DNA of 64,000 nucleotides. It comes from Pseudomonas sp. AOB-7 (GTDB taxonomy: Bacteria; Pseudomonadota; Gammaproteobacteria; Pseudomonadales; Pseudomonadaceae). Below, in pieces: positions 18,741-27,790 of the stretch. Under the pieces are notes generated by a model, which saw only the letters and a program-made list of their open reading frames with translations, was not told the origin of the DNA and searched no databases. Each line of letters starts with the position of its first letter. Position 1 is the stretch's first letter. Position numbers and translations under genes: made by a program. Where the stretch lies: the NCBI RefSeq assembly GCF_003696305.1, contig NZ_RFFK01000002.1, positions 310,001-374,000 of the forward strand, read 5' to 3'.

Positions 18741-19933
18741 TGCGCCTGGGGCTGATGGGCCGACTGGCCTGGCATGACTACCGCCGCGAAGGGCGGCTGT
18801 CGGCCTGCGCGGTGCTGGCCCTGGTCGCCGTATTGGCGCCCTTGCTGGTGCTGTTCGGTCTCAAGTTCGGTCTGATCAGCACCCTGACCGAGCGCCTGGA
18901 GCGCGACCCCGGCATTCGCGAGGTGATCCCGCTGGGCGGCGGCCGCTTCGGCAATGAGGCCATCGCCGAACTGCGCGCGCGGGCCGACGTGGCCTTCGTC
19001 GTGCCGCGTACCCGGCAGATCGCCGCCACCGCCGAGCTGTCCGCCGGCGCCGGCAGCCTCACCGTGGAGATGATTCCCACCGCACCGGGCGACCCGCTGT
19101 TGCCGCAGCAGGGTCAGCCCCTGGCGCTGGACGCCGTGGTGCTCAGCCAGCGTGCGGCAGAGAAACTCGGCGTCGCCGCCGGCGACGAACTGCAGGCCGC
19201 CTTCGGCCGCCAGGTCGGCGGGCGCAGCGAATTCCAGCGCACCCGCCTGCGCGTGCAGGCGGTGCTGCCGCTCAGCGCCTTCGCCCGCGACGCGCTGTTC
19301 GCCGACCTGCGCCTGCTGGAGGCGGCCGAGGACTATCGCGACGGCCTCGCTGTGCCGGCGTTCGGCTGGCCGGGTCTGCAGGAGACCCGCGACGCGCGGG
19401 TCTACCCGGGCTTTCGCCTGTACGCCGCCGATTTGGACAGCGTCGAAGTGCTACGCCGCCACTTCGCCAGCCGCAACCTGGAAGTGGCGACCCAGGCCGA
19501 CACCATCGCCCAGGTGCGCTCGCTCAGCCGCAACCTGACCCTGGTGTTCTGGATCATCGCCTGCCTGGCCCTGGGCGGCGCCTTCGCCGCGATGACCGCC
19601 AGCGCCCTGGCCGCGGTGGAGCGCAAGCGCCGCGCGCTGTCGGTGCTGCGCCTGCTGGGTTTCTCGTCTTCCGCGATGGTCGCCTTCGTGGTACTGCAGG
19701 CGCTCTATACCGGATTGTTCAGCACTCTGCTGGCCTGGGCGCTGTATGCCGGCGCGGAACTCGGCCTGAACCAGCTGTTCCAGCACAACCCGGGCGAATA
19801 CGCCTGCCGCCTGCTGGCCGGGCATTACCTGCTGGCCCTGTTGGTCACCCTGTTGTGCAGCAGCCTGGCGGCCGCTTCCGGCGGCTGGCGGGCGGCGCGA
19901 ATCGAAGCTTCTGAAGGATTGCGCGATGTCTAG
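18740..19933 (+). CDS. tagS: FtsX-like permease TagS
   Basis: 397-aa inner-membrane protein: one N-terminal transmembrane segment (about 20-45), a large periplasmic domain, then three C-terminal transmembrane helices in FtsX/MacB layout (WIIACLALGGAFAAMTAS, VAFVVLQALYTGLFSTLLAW, LLALLVTLLCSSLAAASGG). Partner of TagT. In P. aeruginosa, TagQRST lie upstream of PpkA in the signalling chain that senses envelope attack. Its last bases overlap tagR. Confidence 0.94.
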   Translation: MRLGLMGRLAWHDYRREGRLSACAVLALVAVLAPLLVLFGLKFGLISTLTERLERDPGIREVIPLGGGRFGNEAIAELRARADVAFVVPRTRQIAATAELSAGAGSLTVEMIPTAPGDPLLPQQGQPLALDAVVLSQRAAEKLGVAAGDELQAAFGRQVGGRSEFQRTRLRVQAVLPLSAFARDALFADLRLLEAAEDYRDGLAVPAFGWPGLQETRDARVYPGFRLYAADLDSVEVLRRHFASRNLEVATQADTIAQVRSLSRNLTLVFWIIACLALGGAFAAMTASALAAVERKRRALSVLRLLGFSSSAMVAFVVLQALYTGLFSTLLAWALYAGAELGLNQLFQHNPGEYACRLLAGHYLLALLVTLLCSSLAAASGGWRAARIEASEGLRDV

Positions 19934-21743
19934 ATGTCAGTGGCCTCTGCTGTTGCCCGCGTTGTTGGTGCTCGGCTGCTCCGAGGGTGAACAGGCCAAG
20001 CCCGTTGCCGCCAAGGTCGAGGCGGCGCAGGAAGCTGCGCCGAGCGTGGCGGAAGCGCCAGTCGAGGCGCCGCCGCCCAGTGCCGCCGCGGTACCCGCGC
20101 CGGCGCCAGGCAGCCCGGCCGACTACAACCCCAAGCCGCTGGAAGACGACGTCAGCCTGCCGCTGCCCTGCGGCGGCGAGATGGTCTTCCGCCACGTCTA
20201 TATCCTCGCCCGCGGCACCCTGGACGACCGCGAGATCAGCCTCGGCTACCCCTTCAGCGAGGACGAGCCGGGCTATCAGCAGTCCTTCATCTCCGGCTAC
20301 CGGCGCGATTTCATCAACGGCCAGTTCGTCGTCGAGGACCTGCCCGAGGACTGGCGATCGCGCATCGCCCCGACCCTGCCGATCCGCCAGGACGACGAGC
20401 TGCTCAAGCCCATGCTGTACTTCGTCGGCAAGTACGAGGTCACCGAGCGCCAGTACCAGCAGGTGATGGATCAGGCGCCGGCCCTGGTCGAAGGTGGCGA
20501 GGAGGTCTGCACGCCGGTCGCCGGCGGGGTGATGGCGCGCCGGCCCAAAGTCAATCTGTCGCGCTTCGAGGCCGAGCGCTTCGCCGCGGTGTACAGCGCC
20601 TGGCTGCTCAGGCACCACCGCGAACGCCTGCCGATCAGCGGCCGCGGCGAGAGCCTGGAAGACGGCGGCGTCGGCTTCGTGCGCCTGCCCACCGAGGTGG
20701 AATGGGAGTTCGCCGCCCGCGGCGGCCATGCAGTCAGCCGTCAGGAGCTGGAGGCGCGGTTGTTTCCACGGCGCGAGGAGGGCGTCGACGGCGATGGCCC
20801 CTTGGCCGACTGGGCGGTGTTCACCCAGGTCGCCGGCGGCACGGGGCAGGGCGCGCGGCTGCTGCCGGTGGGCAGCAAGAAGCCCAACCCACTGGGGCTG
20901 CACGACGTGATCGGCAATGCTGCCGAGATGGTCCACGATCCCTTCCAGATGGTTCACGCCGGGCGCCGCCAGGGCACCTATGGCGGTTTCGTGGTCAAGG
21001 GCGGCAACTACCTGGAAGGCGAGCTGACCCTGTTTACTGGCATGCGCCGCGAATATCCCTCGTTCGCCGCCGACGGCAGCGAGCAGCGCAACGAGACCAC
21101 CGGCTTTCGCGTCGCCCTGGGCGCGCTGTCGGCGCCGCGCTCGCGCTATCAGGAGCTGTTCGAGCAATGGCAGAGGGAAGGGCGCCTGGCCGGCCTGACC
21201 GACGAGATCGAGGATGCCGACGACCCGACCCTGCTGCTCGACAACATCATCGCCGGCAGCGAAGACCCGGAGTTGCAGGCGCGCCTGGCGCTGATCAACG
21301 AGGAACTCAAGCGCAACGTCTCGCTGATCGCCCAGCAGCGCCAGGAGGCCGCGGCCAACCTGATCCAGTCCGCGGCGCTGGTGGCCGAGACGGTCAACAA
21401 CTACAACATCCGCCTGACCAACCTGCAGAACAGCCTGAACCAGGCGCGCCAGGCCCAGGATCAGACCGCGGCGAAACTCTACGAGTCGGCCATCGCCAAC
21501 GGCCGCAGCGCGCTGGACGGCGCGGTGAGCATCTATATCGACAACCTGGCCACCGGCACCCGCTACAGCGATGCGGTGATCCAGGCGCAGTTCCAGCGTA
21601 CCCGTCAGGAGCTCGAGCGCCAGCCGGTGTTGGGCAAGAGTCTGGTGAAACGGGCTACGCTGTTTGTGAGGCATGTGGGCGAGTACCGCCTGCAACGCAA
21701 GGCTGATCCGGCGGCGATTCTCAAGGAGCTGCTGGCACCCTGA
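19926..21743 (+). CDS. tagR: periplasmic T6SS regulator TagR (FGE-sulfatase fold)
   Basis: 605-aa exported protein with a formylglycine-generating-enzyme/sulfatase-modifying fold in the first two-thirds (YFVGKYEVTERQYQQVM, RLPTEVEWEFAARGG at about 253-267, LGLHDVIGNAAEMVHD, NETTGFRVALG). A long C-terminal helical or coiled-coil stretch follows (about 420-600). TagR promotes PpkA activity in P. aeruginosa. The N-terminal signal contains VLGC with Cys18, a possible lipobox; this would make the protein lipid-anchored. No catalytic role as a sulfatase modifier is implied. Confidence 0.92.
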   Translation: MSRCQWPLLLPALLVLGCSEGEQAKPVAAKVEAAQEAAPSVAEAPVEAPPPSAAAVPAPAPGSPADYNPKPLEDDVSLPLPCGGEMVFRHVYILARGTLDDREISLGYPFSEDEPGYQQSFISGYRRDFINGQFVVEDLPEDWRSRIAPTLPIRQDDELLKPMLYFVGKYEVTERQYQQVMDQAPALVEGGEEVCTPVAGGVMARRPKVNLSRFEAERFAAVYSAWLLRHHRERLPISGRGESLEDGGVGFVRLPTEVEWEFAARGGHAVSRQELEARLFPRREEGVDGDGPLADWAVFTQVAGGTGQGARLLPVGSKKPNPLGLHDVIGNAAEMVHDPFQMVHAGRRQGTYGGFVVKGGNYLEGELTLFTGMRREYPSFAADGSEQRNETTGFRVALGALSAPRSRYQELFEQWQREGRLAGLTDEIEDADDPTLLLDNIIAGSEDPELQARLALINEELKRNVSLIAQQRQEAAANLIQSAALVAETVNNYNIRLTNLQNSLNQARQAQDQTAAKLYESAIANGRSALDGAVSIYIDNLATGTRYSDAVIQAQFQRTRQELERQPVLGKSLVKRATLFVRHVGEYRLQRKADPAAILKELLAP

Positions 21744-21831
21744 CGTAGGAGAGCAGGCTGCGGGTGAGGGGCGCTGTACGCTCGAGCCGGCCCGGGATGG
21801 AATCAGACAACTCAAGCATGAGGCCAAGACC

Positions 21832-22731
21832 ATGGAATATCCGCAGCAGATTCGCTTTCTACGCTCCTCCCTGATGTTCGCCGGCGCCTTTTCCGTCCTG
21901 TTGCTGGGCGGCTGCGCCAGCGTCGGTGGCGGGGTCAGCGCCAAGGTGGCCAAGACCACCCAGGCCAACTACTACCCGGCCTGTTACGAGCCGGTCAATC
22001 ACCTGCGGGCCTCCGACGCGGCGATGCAGAAATCGGTGACCACCGGCGCGGTCACCGGCGGTCTGCTCGGTGGCCTGGCCGGCGCCCTGAGCGGCGGCGA
22101 CCACGCCGGGCGCAACGCCCTGATCGGCGCCGCGGCCGGCGCCCTGGTCGGTGGCGCGGCGGGCTACTACACCGAGCGGCAGAAGCAGATCAGTGACGAC
22201 CGCCAGCGCATCGCCTCCTACGGCAGCGATTTCGAGCGCAGCACCATGGACCTGGATCGCAGCATCGTCCACGCCAAGGCGGCGCAGGACTGCTACCAGC
22301 GCGAATTCGACAACCTGCGCGCCGCCCATCGCAGCAAGACCATGAGCGACAGCGAAGGGCGCAGTCGCTTCGCCGAGATCCTCAGCGGCCTGAAGGAAAC
22401 CAACGCCTTGCTGGCCGCCGCCGACGGCCGCACCGGCGAAGACATCGATACCTACACCCAGGCCTACGAGAAGGACCTGCAACAGGTGGGCGTCGAGCGC
22501 CAACAGGTCGCCGTCGCCGCCAAGGTGGAAAGCGCGCCCGCGGCCAAACCGGCACCGGCGGCCAAGCCCGTGCCGCAAGAGGCGGTGGTCACCGAGCAGA
22601 AGATCCAGAAAGCCAGCGCCAAGCGCAGCGAGGCGCAACAGGTCAGCAGCCGCGGCACCGGCATGATCAGCAGCGCCTGCAGTAACCCCGATCTGGGCGA
22701 CTGGGCACCCGATCCCTGCACCAGCGTGTAG
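21832..22731 (+). CDS. tagQ: outer-membrane lipoprotein TagQ
   Basis: 299-aa lipoprotein with signal peptide and lipobox LGGC (Cys28). A glycine-zipper segment at about 65-110 (TTGAVTGGLLGGLAGALSGG, then AAAGALVGGAAGYY) is typical of outer-membrane lipoproteins. An Ala/Lys/Pro-rich region and a Cys-containing tail end at SNPDLGDWAPDPCTS. In P. aeruginosa TagQ tethers TagR to the outer membrane. The ATG at 21832 follows GAGG; longer in-frame upstream sequence lacks coding character. Last gene of the T6SS operon; a strong terminator follows. Confidence 0.9.
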   Translation: MEYPQQIRFLRSSLMFAGAFSVLLLGGCASVGGGVSAKVAKTTQANYYPACYEPVNHLRASDAAMQKSVTTGAVTGGLLGGLAGALSGGDHAGRNALIGAAAGALVGGAAGYYTERQKQISDDRQRIASYGSDFERSTMDLDRSIVHAKAAQDCYQREFDNLRAAHRSKTMSDSEGRSRFAEILSGLKETNALLAAADGRTGEDIDTYTQAYEKDLQQVGVERQQVAVAAKVESAPAAKPAPAAKPVPQEAVVTEQKIQKASAKRSEAQQVSSRGTGMISSACSNPDLGDWAPDPCTSV

Positions 22732-22766
22732 TGCTCACAGCCAGCTGGCGTACTGCTGGGCACCTG

Positions 22767-22802
22767 AGAACGCTGCAATTGCTTGAGCAGTTGCGGCGTT
22801 CT
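22767..22802 (+). terminator. terminator after tagQ
   Basis: Sixteen-bp stem with two G-U pairs and a 4-nt loop, 36 bp after the tagQ stop. Closing the T6SS operon is its likely role. The T-tract is short. The sequence just downstream (22,803-22,850) has a REP-like self-complementary GCGAATTCTGCTCGC segment. The remaining bases to 22,979 hold nothing else recognisable. Confidence 0.6.
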
Positions 22803-22979
22803 TGTGGGAGAGCCGGCACCAGCAGGAGCGAATTCTGCTCGCCTATCTCTGACGCCTGGATAGGGCTGGAGGTGAGCTGACTCGAAACTGCCCGCGTTAA
22901 CGGGTTAGATGTCGATAAAGCAGCCGCATCTCCATGTCTGGCGGCAGTCCTGCCACCAGGTTCGGGCTCTCTGACAGCT

Positions 22980-23684
22980 TCAGTGTTTCAGCTTCGCCAG
23001 CCAATCGTTGAGCATGACGGTGCCGGCTTGCTCCAGCGTGCGGGCGTAACGCTTGGCATCGTGGCGCAGGGTGACGGGGTCCAGGCCCGAGGTGGCCAAT
23101 TCGCTTGCATGTCCCAGTAGCCAATGCTCGAAGCGGTCGCCGCGCACCTCTGGGTGGAACTGTAGGCCGAGCAAATTGGGGCCACGGGCAAAGGCCTGAT
23201 GGCGGCACAGCGGTGTCGAGGCGAGGAGCGTACAGCCCTGCGGCAGATCGAAGGTGTCACCGTGCCAGTGCAGCACGGCAACGTCGCGCAGCGCGGCCAG
23301 AGGCTGAGACTTGGCTGAAGGCGCTAGTTCGAGCGTCGACCAGCCGATTTCCTTGGCCGGCCCGGGATAGACGCGCGCACCAAGTGCAGCGGCCATCAAT
23401 TGCGCGCCGAGGCAGATACCCAGCGTCGGCCGGTCGGCTGCCAGGCGCGCGCGTAGCAATTGCAGCTCGTCGGCGACAAGTGGGTAGCTGTCGTGGTCGT
23501 AGACGCCGATGGGGCCGCCGAGTATCACCAGAAGGTCTGCGGCGAGTGGATCGAGTTGGCCGAGGTCGCGTTCCGCGGCATCGATGTATTCGATCTGGTA
23601 GCCGGCAGTGCGTAGAGGCGTCTCGAAGCTGCCAAGGTCTTCGAATCCGACATGACGGATGGCGTGCAGGGTGCGTCGGGTCAT
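22980..23684 (-). CDS. class I glutamine amidotransferase-like protein
   Basis: 234-aa GATase1 domain protein of the 'GMP synthase-like' stand-alone group. The catalytic triad is visible: nucleophile Cys91 in GICLGAQ, and His177 and Glu179 in GLQFHPEV. The oxyanion strand ILGGPIGVYD is present. The real substrate is unknown; such enzymes hydrolyse glutamine or gamma-glutamyl compounds. It overlaps the upstream homoserine-dehydrogenase-like gene by 4 bp, so the two are co-translated and may share a pathway. Confidence 0.85.
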   Translation of the reverse strand: MTRRTLHAIRHVGFEDLGSFETPLRTAGYQIEYIDAAERDLGQLDPLAADLLVILGGPIGVYDHDSYPLVADELQLLRARLAADRPTLGICLGAQLMAAALGARVYPGPAKEIGWSTLELAPSAKSQPLAALRDVAVLHWHGDTFDLPQGCTLLASTPLCRHQAFARGPNLLGLQFHPEVRGDRFEHWLLGHASELATSGLDPVTLRHDAKRYARTLEQAGTVMLNDWLAKLKH

Positions 23685-24709
23685 GCTGAATGTTCCGTAA
23701 TGGAGACGGGGCGAGCGCCCCTGGCCTGGAGAATATGTTCAAAGTCCTTCAGCGCGGCGGCGGCCGTGGCGAGCGGTTCGACGCCGCAGCCGATGGCAAT
23801 GGTCTCGCCCATGGCGTCGCTGCTGATACGGATCGCCTTGTTCTTCCCGTTCACTTGGGCGAATGGGTCGGACAGCGGGTAGGTCTTGATCCCGACGCTG
23901 GCGCGGATCGTGCCGCCTACCTGGCTAAGGCTGCCGACCAGCCGCGGAACCAGGCCCTGCGACTGCCAGGCATCGATACGCTGCGCCGTAACCGAGTGGA
24001 TGCCTTCGACCTCGACATCAGACATCGTTAGGTTGGCGCCGAGGCCGAAGTTGGCCAGCAGCAGGAGTTTGCAGGCGGTATCCCATCCTTCGGTGTCGTT
24101 GCGCGTGTCCGCTTCGGCGAAGCCGCCGGTCTGCGCCTCGCGCAACGCCGCATCGAAACCGAGCCCCTGGGTGCGCATGGCATCGAGCAGGTAGTTGGTG
24201 GTGGCATTGAGAATGCCCTCTACGGCCAGCACCTTGCAGCCGGCCAGACTGTGTTCGAGCAGGTCGAGCGTGGGCAGGGCGGCCGCGGCTGCACCGCTGA
24301 GTTTCAGCTGCGCTCCAGAGGCGCGCGCCAGTTCGCGCAGCTGCGGCCCGCTGTGAACCAGCGCGCCTTTGGAAATGACGATGCAATCCTGCCCGGCCGA
24401 CAACGCCGACCGAAGGTAGGCAAGGCCCGGTCCGCCGCTGCGAAAATCGCTGGGGCCGGCTTCGATGAGCACCGATGCGCCGCTCGCGGTCACGAAATCC
24501 GGCCCTGTCAGGCCGGGCTGCAGTGCGTCCAACTGATCCGCTTGCAGACCGTTGGCATCGGCCAGGCCGGTGCGTGAGCCACACACCGCAACCAGGCGCA
24601 CGTCCACGCCGTAGAACTGGCGATAGCGTTCGCGGCGTTGCAACAGCAGGTTGGCCGTGGCGCGGCCGACACCGCCGAAACCGGCGATTGCCACCTTGAG
24701 CGTTTGCAT
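23681..24709 (-). CDS. homoserine dehydrogenase-like oxidoreductase
   Basis: 342-aa NAD(P)-dependent protein with the Rossmann motif GFGGVG (10-15), the VISKGALVHSGPQL segment matching the catalytic-lysine region, and the homoserine-dehydrogenase signature GILNATTNYLLDAM, followed by GFAEADTRNDTEGWDTACK. It has no C-terminal ACT domain and is shorter than the biosynthetic Hom of Pseudomonas, so it is probably a paralogue with a different or catabolic role. Lies between the GATase gene (4-bp overlap) and a VOC gene (19-bp gap) in a three-gene leftward operon. Confidence 0.82.
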   Translation of the reverse strand: MQTLKVAIAGFGGVGRATANLLLQRRERYRQFYGVDVRLVAVCGSRTGLADANGLQADQLDALQPGLTGPDFVTASGASVLIEAGPSDFRSGGPGLAYLRSALSAGQDCIVISKGALVHSGPQLRELARASGAQLKLSGAAAAALPTLDLLEHSLAGCKVLAVEGILNATTNYLLDAMRTQGLGFDAALREAQTGGFAEADTRNDTEGWDTACKLLLLANFGLGANLTMSDVEVEGIHSVTAQRIDAWQSQGLVPRLVGSLSQVGGTIRASVGIKTYPLSDPFAQVNGKNKAIRISSDAMGETIAIGCGVEPLATAAAALKDFEHILQARGARPVSITEHSA

Positions 24710-24728
24710 GGCTTCGATCCTTTCGCGG

Positions 24729-25151
24729 TCAGCGGGCGAACAGGTTGTTGATGTCGGCGAAGGCCTTCATTTCGACGGCATTGCCGCTTGGATCCTTGAA
24801 GAACATGGTCGCCTGTTCGCCCGGCTCGCCCTTGAAGCGGATATAGGGCTCGATGATGAAGTCGACGCCCGCTGCGGTAAGGCGTTCGGCGGCGGCCTGC
24901 CACTGCGCCATCGACAGCATCACACCGAAATGACGTACCGGCACGCCGTGGCCGTCTACCGCGTTCGCCGGACCGGCGCCGGCCTCGCCGGGCGCCAGGT
25001 GCGCGACGATCTGGTGGCCATAGAAATTGAAGTCGATCCACTCCGGCGAGCTGCGACCCTCGCTGCAACCGAGCAGGTTGCCGTAGAAGTCACGGGCGGC
25101 GGCCAGGTCGTCAACCGGAAAGGCCAGGTGGAAGGGGCATAGCGCGGTCAT
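24729..25151 (-). CDS. VOC-family (glyoxalase/dioxygenase fold) protein
   Basis: 140-aa vicinal-oxygen-chelate protein. Metal-ligand candidates are the N-terminal His in [11 protein letters not shown], a central His in HFGVML, and Glu in GNAVEMKAF. The start at 25151 is chosen over an upstream in-frame ATG at 25199 because GAGG lies before it and the domain begins at once. First gene of the leftward trio, divergent from a LysR gene that probably regulates it. Substrate unknown. Confidence 0.83.
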   Translation of the reverse strand: MTALCPFHLAFPVDDLAAARDFYGNLLGCSEGRSSPEWIDFNFYGHQIVAHLAPGEAGAGPANAVDGHGVPVRHFGVMLSMAQWQAAAERLTAAGVDFIIEPYIRFKGEPGEQATMFFKDPSGNAVEMKAFADINNLFAR

Positions 25152-25256
25152 TGGAGTTCCCTCGTTGTGGGTGAGTGGAATCATCCTAGTCGGCGACAAT
25201 GTTCATAAAAAACTATATGTTCTGATCATGAGCAAAACGGAATCTTATCAATCGCC
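25152..25256. promoter_or_regulatory. divergent promoter region, VOC operon / LysR
   Basis: 105-bp A/T-rich gap between divergent genes. It contains an imperfect dyad around 25,201-25,225 (GTTCATAAAAAACTATATG) of the kind LysR-type regulators bind. Operator assignment is inference from layout. Confidence 0.4.
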
Positions 25257-26126
25257 ATGATCACCGAATTACGCACCCTGATCGCCGTCGCCCGTTATGG
25301 CACCTTCAGTGCGGCGGGCGACCGGGTCGGCCTGACGCAGGCTGCGGTCAGCGGCCATATGCGGCGCCTGGAAGAAACCCTGGGTTTTACCCTGTTTGAT
25401 CGCACCGGTCGCTCGGCCACGCTGAACGCCGCCGGGCTGCGCACGCTTGCCCGTGCCGAGGCGCTGGTCGCCGGTTTCGATGCATTGGGCGAGCCGAACC
25501 AGGACGAGGAGTGGGCCCGGCCGTTGGAGATCGGCGCGATTGCCTCGGTGCAGGCGACCGTCCTGACGCGCGCGTTGGTGCCGTTTCGCCAGCGCTTTGC
25601 CAACTGTCGAGTGAATCTGTCGCCAGGCGTTTCCCTGCAACTGATGGATCGAGTAGAAGCAGGGGAGCTCGATCTGGCCATCCTCATCCGCCCGGCATTC
25701 GAACCGCCGCGGGAACTGGAATGGACGCCGCTGGCATGCGAGAACTATGTCCTGCTGGCAGCAGGCAATGTGCCTGGCGAAGACTGGCGCTCAGTGATTC
25801 GCGAGCAGCCCTTTATTCGTTACAACCGATCCTCATTCGGTGGACGACAGGTGGAGCGGTACCTGCGCGATCACTCGATAGCTCTGCAGGAATGGATAGA
25901 GGTCGATGATATCCAGGCCATGCTGTCGATGGTCGAGAACGGCCTCGGTGTGGCGGTGGTGCCACTTACGGAAACCATCCTGCCGCTACCGGGGAGCGTT
26001 CGCGCCATCGAGCTTGGCCCAGCGCCGATCCACCGCGAAATCGGCGCCCTGTATCCCAGGATCAGCCGCTCGGCGGCCATGGCGGGCTTTATCGAATGCC
26101 TGCAGAGCGTAGGCGTGGCTCGATAA
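25257..26126 (+). CDS. LysR-family transcriptional regulator
   Basis: 289-aa LTTR. The N-terminal winged helix-turn-helix (about 1-60: FSAAGDRVGLTQAAVSGHMR, LEETLGFTLFDRTGR) is followed by a LysR substrate-binding domain (about 88-285). Divergent from the VOC / homoserine-dehydrogenase-like / GATase operon, the usual arrangement for a local regulator. Inducer unknown. Downstream begins the A/T-rich accessory stretch. Confidence 0.9.
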   Translation: MITELRTLIAVARYGTFSAAGDRVGLTQAAVSGHMRRLEETLGFTLFDRTGRSATLNAAGLRTLARAEALVAGFDALGEPNQDEEWARPLEIGAIASVQATVLTRALVPFRQRFANCRVNLSPGVSLQLMDRVEAGELDLAILIRPAFEPPRELEWTPLACENYVLLAAGNVPGEDWRSVIREQPFIRYNRSSFGGRQVERYLRDHSIALQEWIEVDDIQAMLSMVENGLGVAVVPLTETILPLPGSVRAIELGPAPIHREIGALYPRISRSAAMAGFIECLQSVGVAR

Positions 26127-26437
26127 AGAAGCCGTCGCGCTCGAGGTGAACGCAACATCGACACGTCCTTCGCCAGAGGTCTTGAGAGGGGGCTAACGAA
26201 TCGGGGGCTGGTGCATTCATGCACATATCTGAAATAGCACATGATTTAACAATGAAGGCCGTTTCGGCACGTGTTGCGCCTCTGGACTTGCTGAGAGCCA
26301 AGCTATTCACAACCTCTTGGCCAGAGAAGTGAGGGGAGGCCTGTTGCACTAAAAAAGCGCGGCAGTGTTGCACGCATTTTGTTACAGACTCTCATAGCTT
26401 AGCCCTCACAGACCCTCATCTGTTGGGCTGGAGGTGG
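26127..26437. other. non-coding A/T-richer DNA, left edge of accessory region
   Basis: No ORF with coding character, RNA gene or terminator was recognised. Base composition becomes visibly richer in A/T from about 26,200. An ATTTAACA octamer at 26,243 resembles part of a XerD arm but does not extend into a dif-like site. Confidence 0.4.
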
Positions 26438-26500
26438 GTGATGAAGAACTCTCATGCGGTGATGAAGAACTCCCATGCGGTGATGAAGAACTCTCAGGGG
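26438..26500 (+). repeat. three tandem 21-bp repeats
   Basis: Three head-to-tail 21-bp units (26438-26458, 26459-26479, 26480-26500), each beginning GTGATGAAGAACTC. Units 1 and 2 differ by one base; unit 3 diverges in its last six bases. The unit length is a multiple of three and each copy encodes Val-Met-Lys-Asn-Ser. Confidence 0.9.
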
Positions 26501-26608
26501 CTGTTTCTTGCCGCTTGCTCCTGGCTCCAGCATGGGATTCATTGCTCTACCTCCCCACCGAGTATCCGCGTGCAGCAGAGGACGTTGGGGAGGGGAGGCG
26601 CTCTATGA
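26441..26608 (+). CDS. possible small protein containing MKNSHAV repeats
   Basis: 55-codon ORF whose ATG sits 7 nt after a good GGAGG ribosome site. It begins MKNSHAVMKNSHAVMKNSQG, then GLFLAACSWLQ, where LAAC looks like a lipobox, but the hydrophobic stretch is short for a signal peptide. Any of three repeated Met codons could start. No family recognised. Convergent with the membrane-protein gene at 26,639. It could equally be an untranslated repeat. Confidence 0.3.
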   Translation: MKNSHAVMKNSHAVMKNSQGLFLAACSWLQHGIHCSTSPPSIRVQQRTLGRGGAL

Positions 26609-26638
26609 AACCTTGGAATTTCCGCAACTAGCTACCAG

Positions 26639-27790
26639 CTATAAAGCCGAGAGAACAGTTTTCAGTTGTAGGTAGACAAACCAAGCAAATGAAGAAGCGC
26701 TCATTGATAGTAGTAGAATCATTATTAGCCTTCTCCATGGATACATACTCTCCTGCCAGAAGGCCACAATTTCGGCAAAGACTGAAGCGCTGCCATCCTC
26801 GGCAAAGAGGTAGACTAATCCCTCGGCCTCCCTGGAAATATGCACTGCGCTACGTTTTGGTACTTGATGTGAAATCTCCACATTGGAGTCATGCCAGTGC
26901 ACGACAAGATCTCCTACCTTCGCACCACACCCTTGCTCTGCAAGATATTCGTCGACTCTACTTAATGACAGGCTTCTAACAAGAGGGCGACTACTTTCAT
27001 ATACAACGGATGGAGAAAAAGCCTCCAGTTTTCCATTGCATCTATTCTGGCGCCATGGCCGAGTCTTGCTGATAATTTCATATTCATGCAGGGCACTTTC
27101 TATATGAGCGCACGCATAAACACCAAAGCCAGAAAATGCTGGAACACCGTAGCTCTGCATGATCACCAAGGTTGTTCGATCATGCGCATTGTTTTCAATT
27201 TGCAGTCGGGCCGGATGAGGCAGCCATTCTATTTTTTTCCACCACCGCCGTAGCTCATCCTCAACTAGTGCTTGCAACCATCGTCTATGGTGCTGCCCCA
27301 AATAACGGGGAGTTCCCTTTAGCGTCTGCTTCAAGAGTAGAGGGCAACTCAAGGAAAACCACACCCCAGCAATAAGATAAAGTAATCCAGCGATCAGTAG
27401 CCAGTTAAATACCTCCCCGTTCACTCCTTCACCTCTTAGCCCAGGTGCTGCTTGAAAAAAAGCACTGACTAAGCCACCAATAGCAGCAAATCGAATTCCT
27501 GTTGAGGTTGTAAGATGAGATAAGAACGTCCAGCTGGTTCTTTGCCGCAGCCAGTGATATCGCATCTCTTGCCTTGTGTTTCGGCGATTCTCGGGGGATG
27601 ATTTATACATATCCTGAGGGGGAAACTCGTTAAAGAACCACGCCAAAGGGTTCTGCTCAAAAAATCTCTCAATGCGCATCTTTCTGCGATGACGCGCCAC
27701 CATTTGGTAGTACTCTTTAGCTGTCTGAAGTGGTATTTCATCAGCGTGCTTATTTTTCCCACTCTTTAGTTCTTGATCTTGCTCAGGCAT
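26639..27790 (-). CDS. unrecognised membrane protein
   Basis: 383-aa protein of no family I recognise. The N-terminal 90 residues are charged and basic. Two hydrophobic segments at about 97-116 and 129-153 could form a hairpin, followed by a soluble middle region (about 165-350) and a C-terminal transmembrane helix at about 355-375. Cytosolic placement of the middle domain is likely but not shown. Start supported by AAGGAG 10 nt upstream. Base composition is clearly lower in G+C than the flanking genes, suggesting horizontal transfer. It lies within a small dif-adjacent accessory region; a defence or stress role is only a guess from location. Confidence 0.65.
   Translation of the reverse strand: MPEQDQELKSGKNKHADEIPLQTAKEYYQMVARHRRKMRIERFFEQNPLAWFFNEFPPQDMYKSSPENRRNTRQEMRYHWLRQRTSWTFLSHLTTSTGIRFAAIGGLVSAFFQAAPGLRGEGVNGEVFNWLLIAGLLYLIAGVWFSLSCPLLLKQTLKGTPRYLGQHHRRWLQALVEDELRRWWKKIEWLPHPARLQIENNAHDRTTLVIMQSYGVPAFSGFGVYACAHIESALHEYEIISKTRPWRQNRCNGKLEAFSPSVVYESSRPLVRSLSLSRVDEYLAEQGCGAKVGDLVVHWHDSNVEISHQVPKRSAVHISREAEGLVYLFAEDGSASVFAEIVAFWQESMYPWRRLIMILLLSMSASSFAWFVYLQLKTVLSAL

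Noticed and set aside
26243..26270. Possible second dif site at the left side of the island
   Set aside because: Only an ATTTAACA octamer matches a XerD arm; centre and XerC arm are absent.
26438..26500. CRISPR array
   Set aside because: The 21-bp units are directly adjacent without spacers and there are no cas genes.
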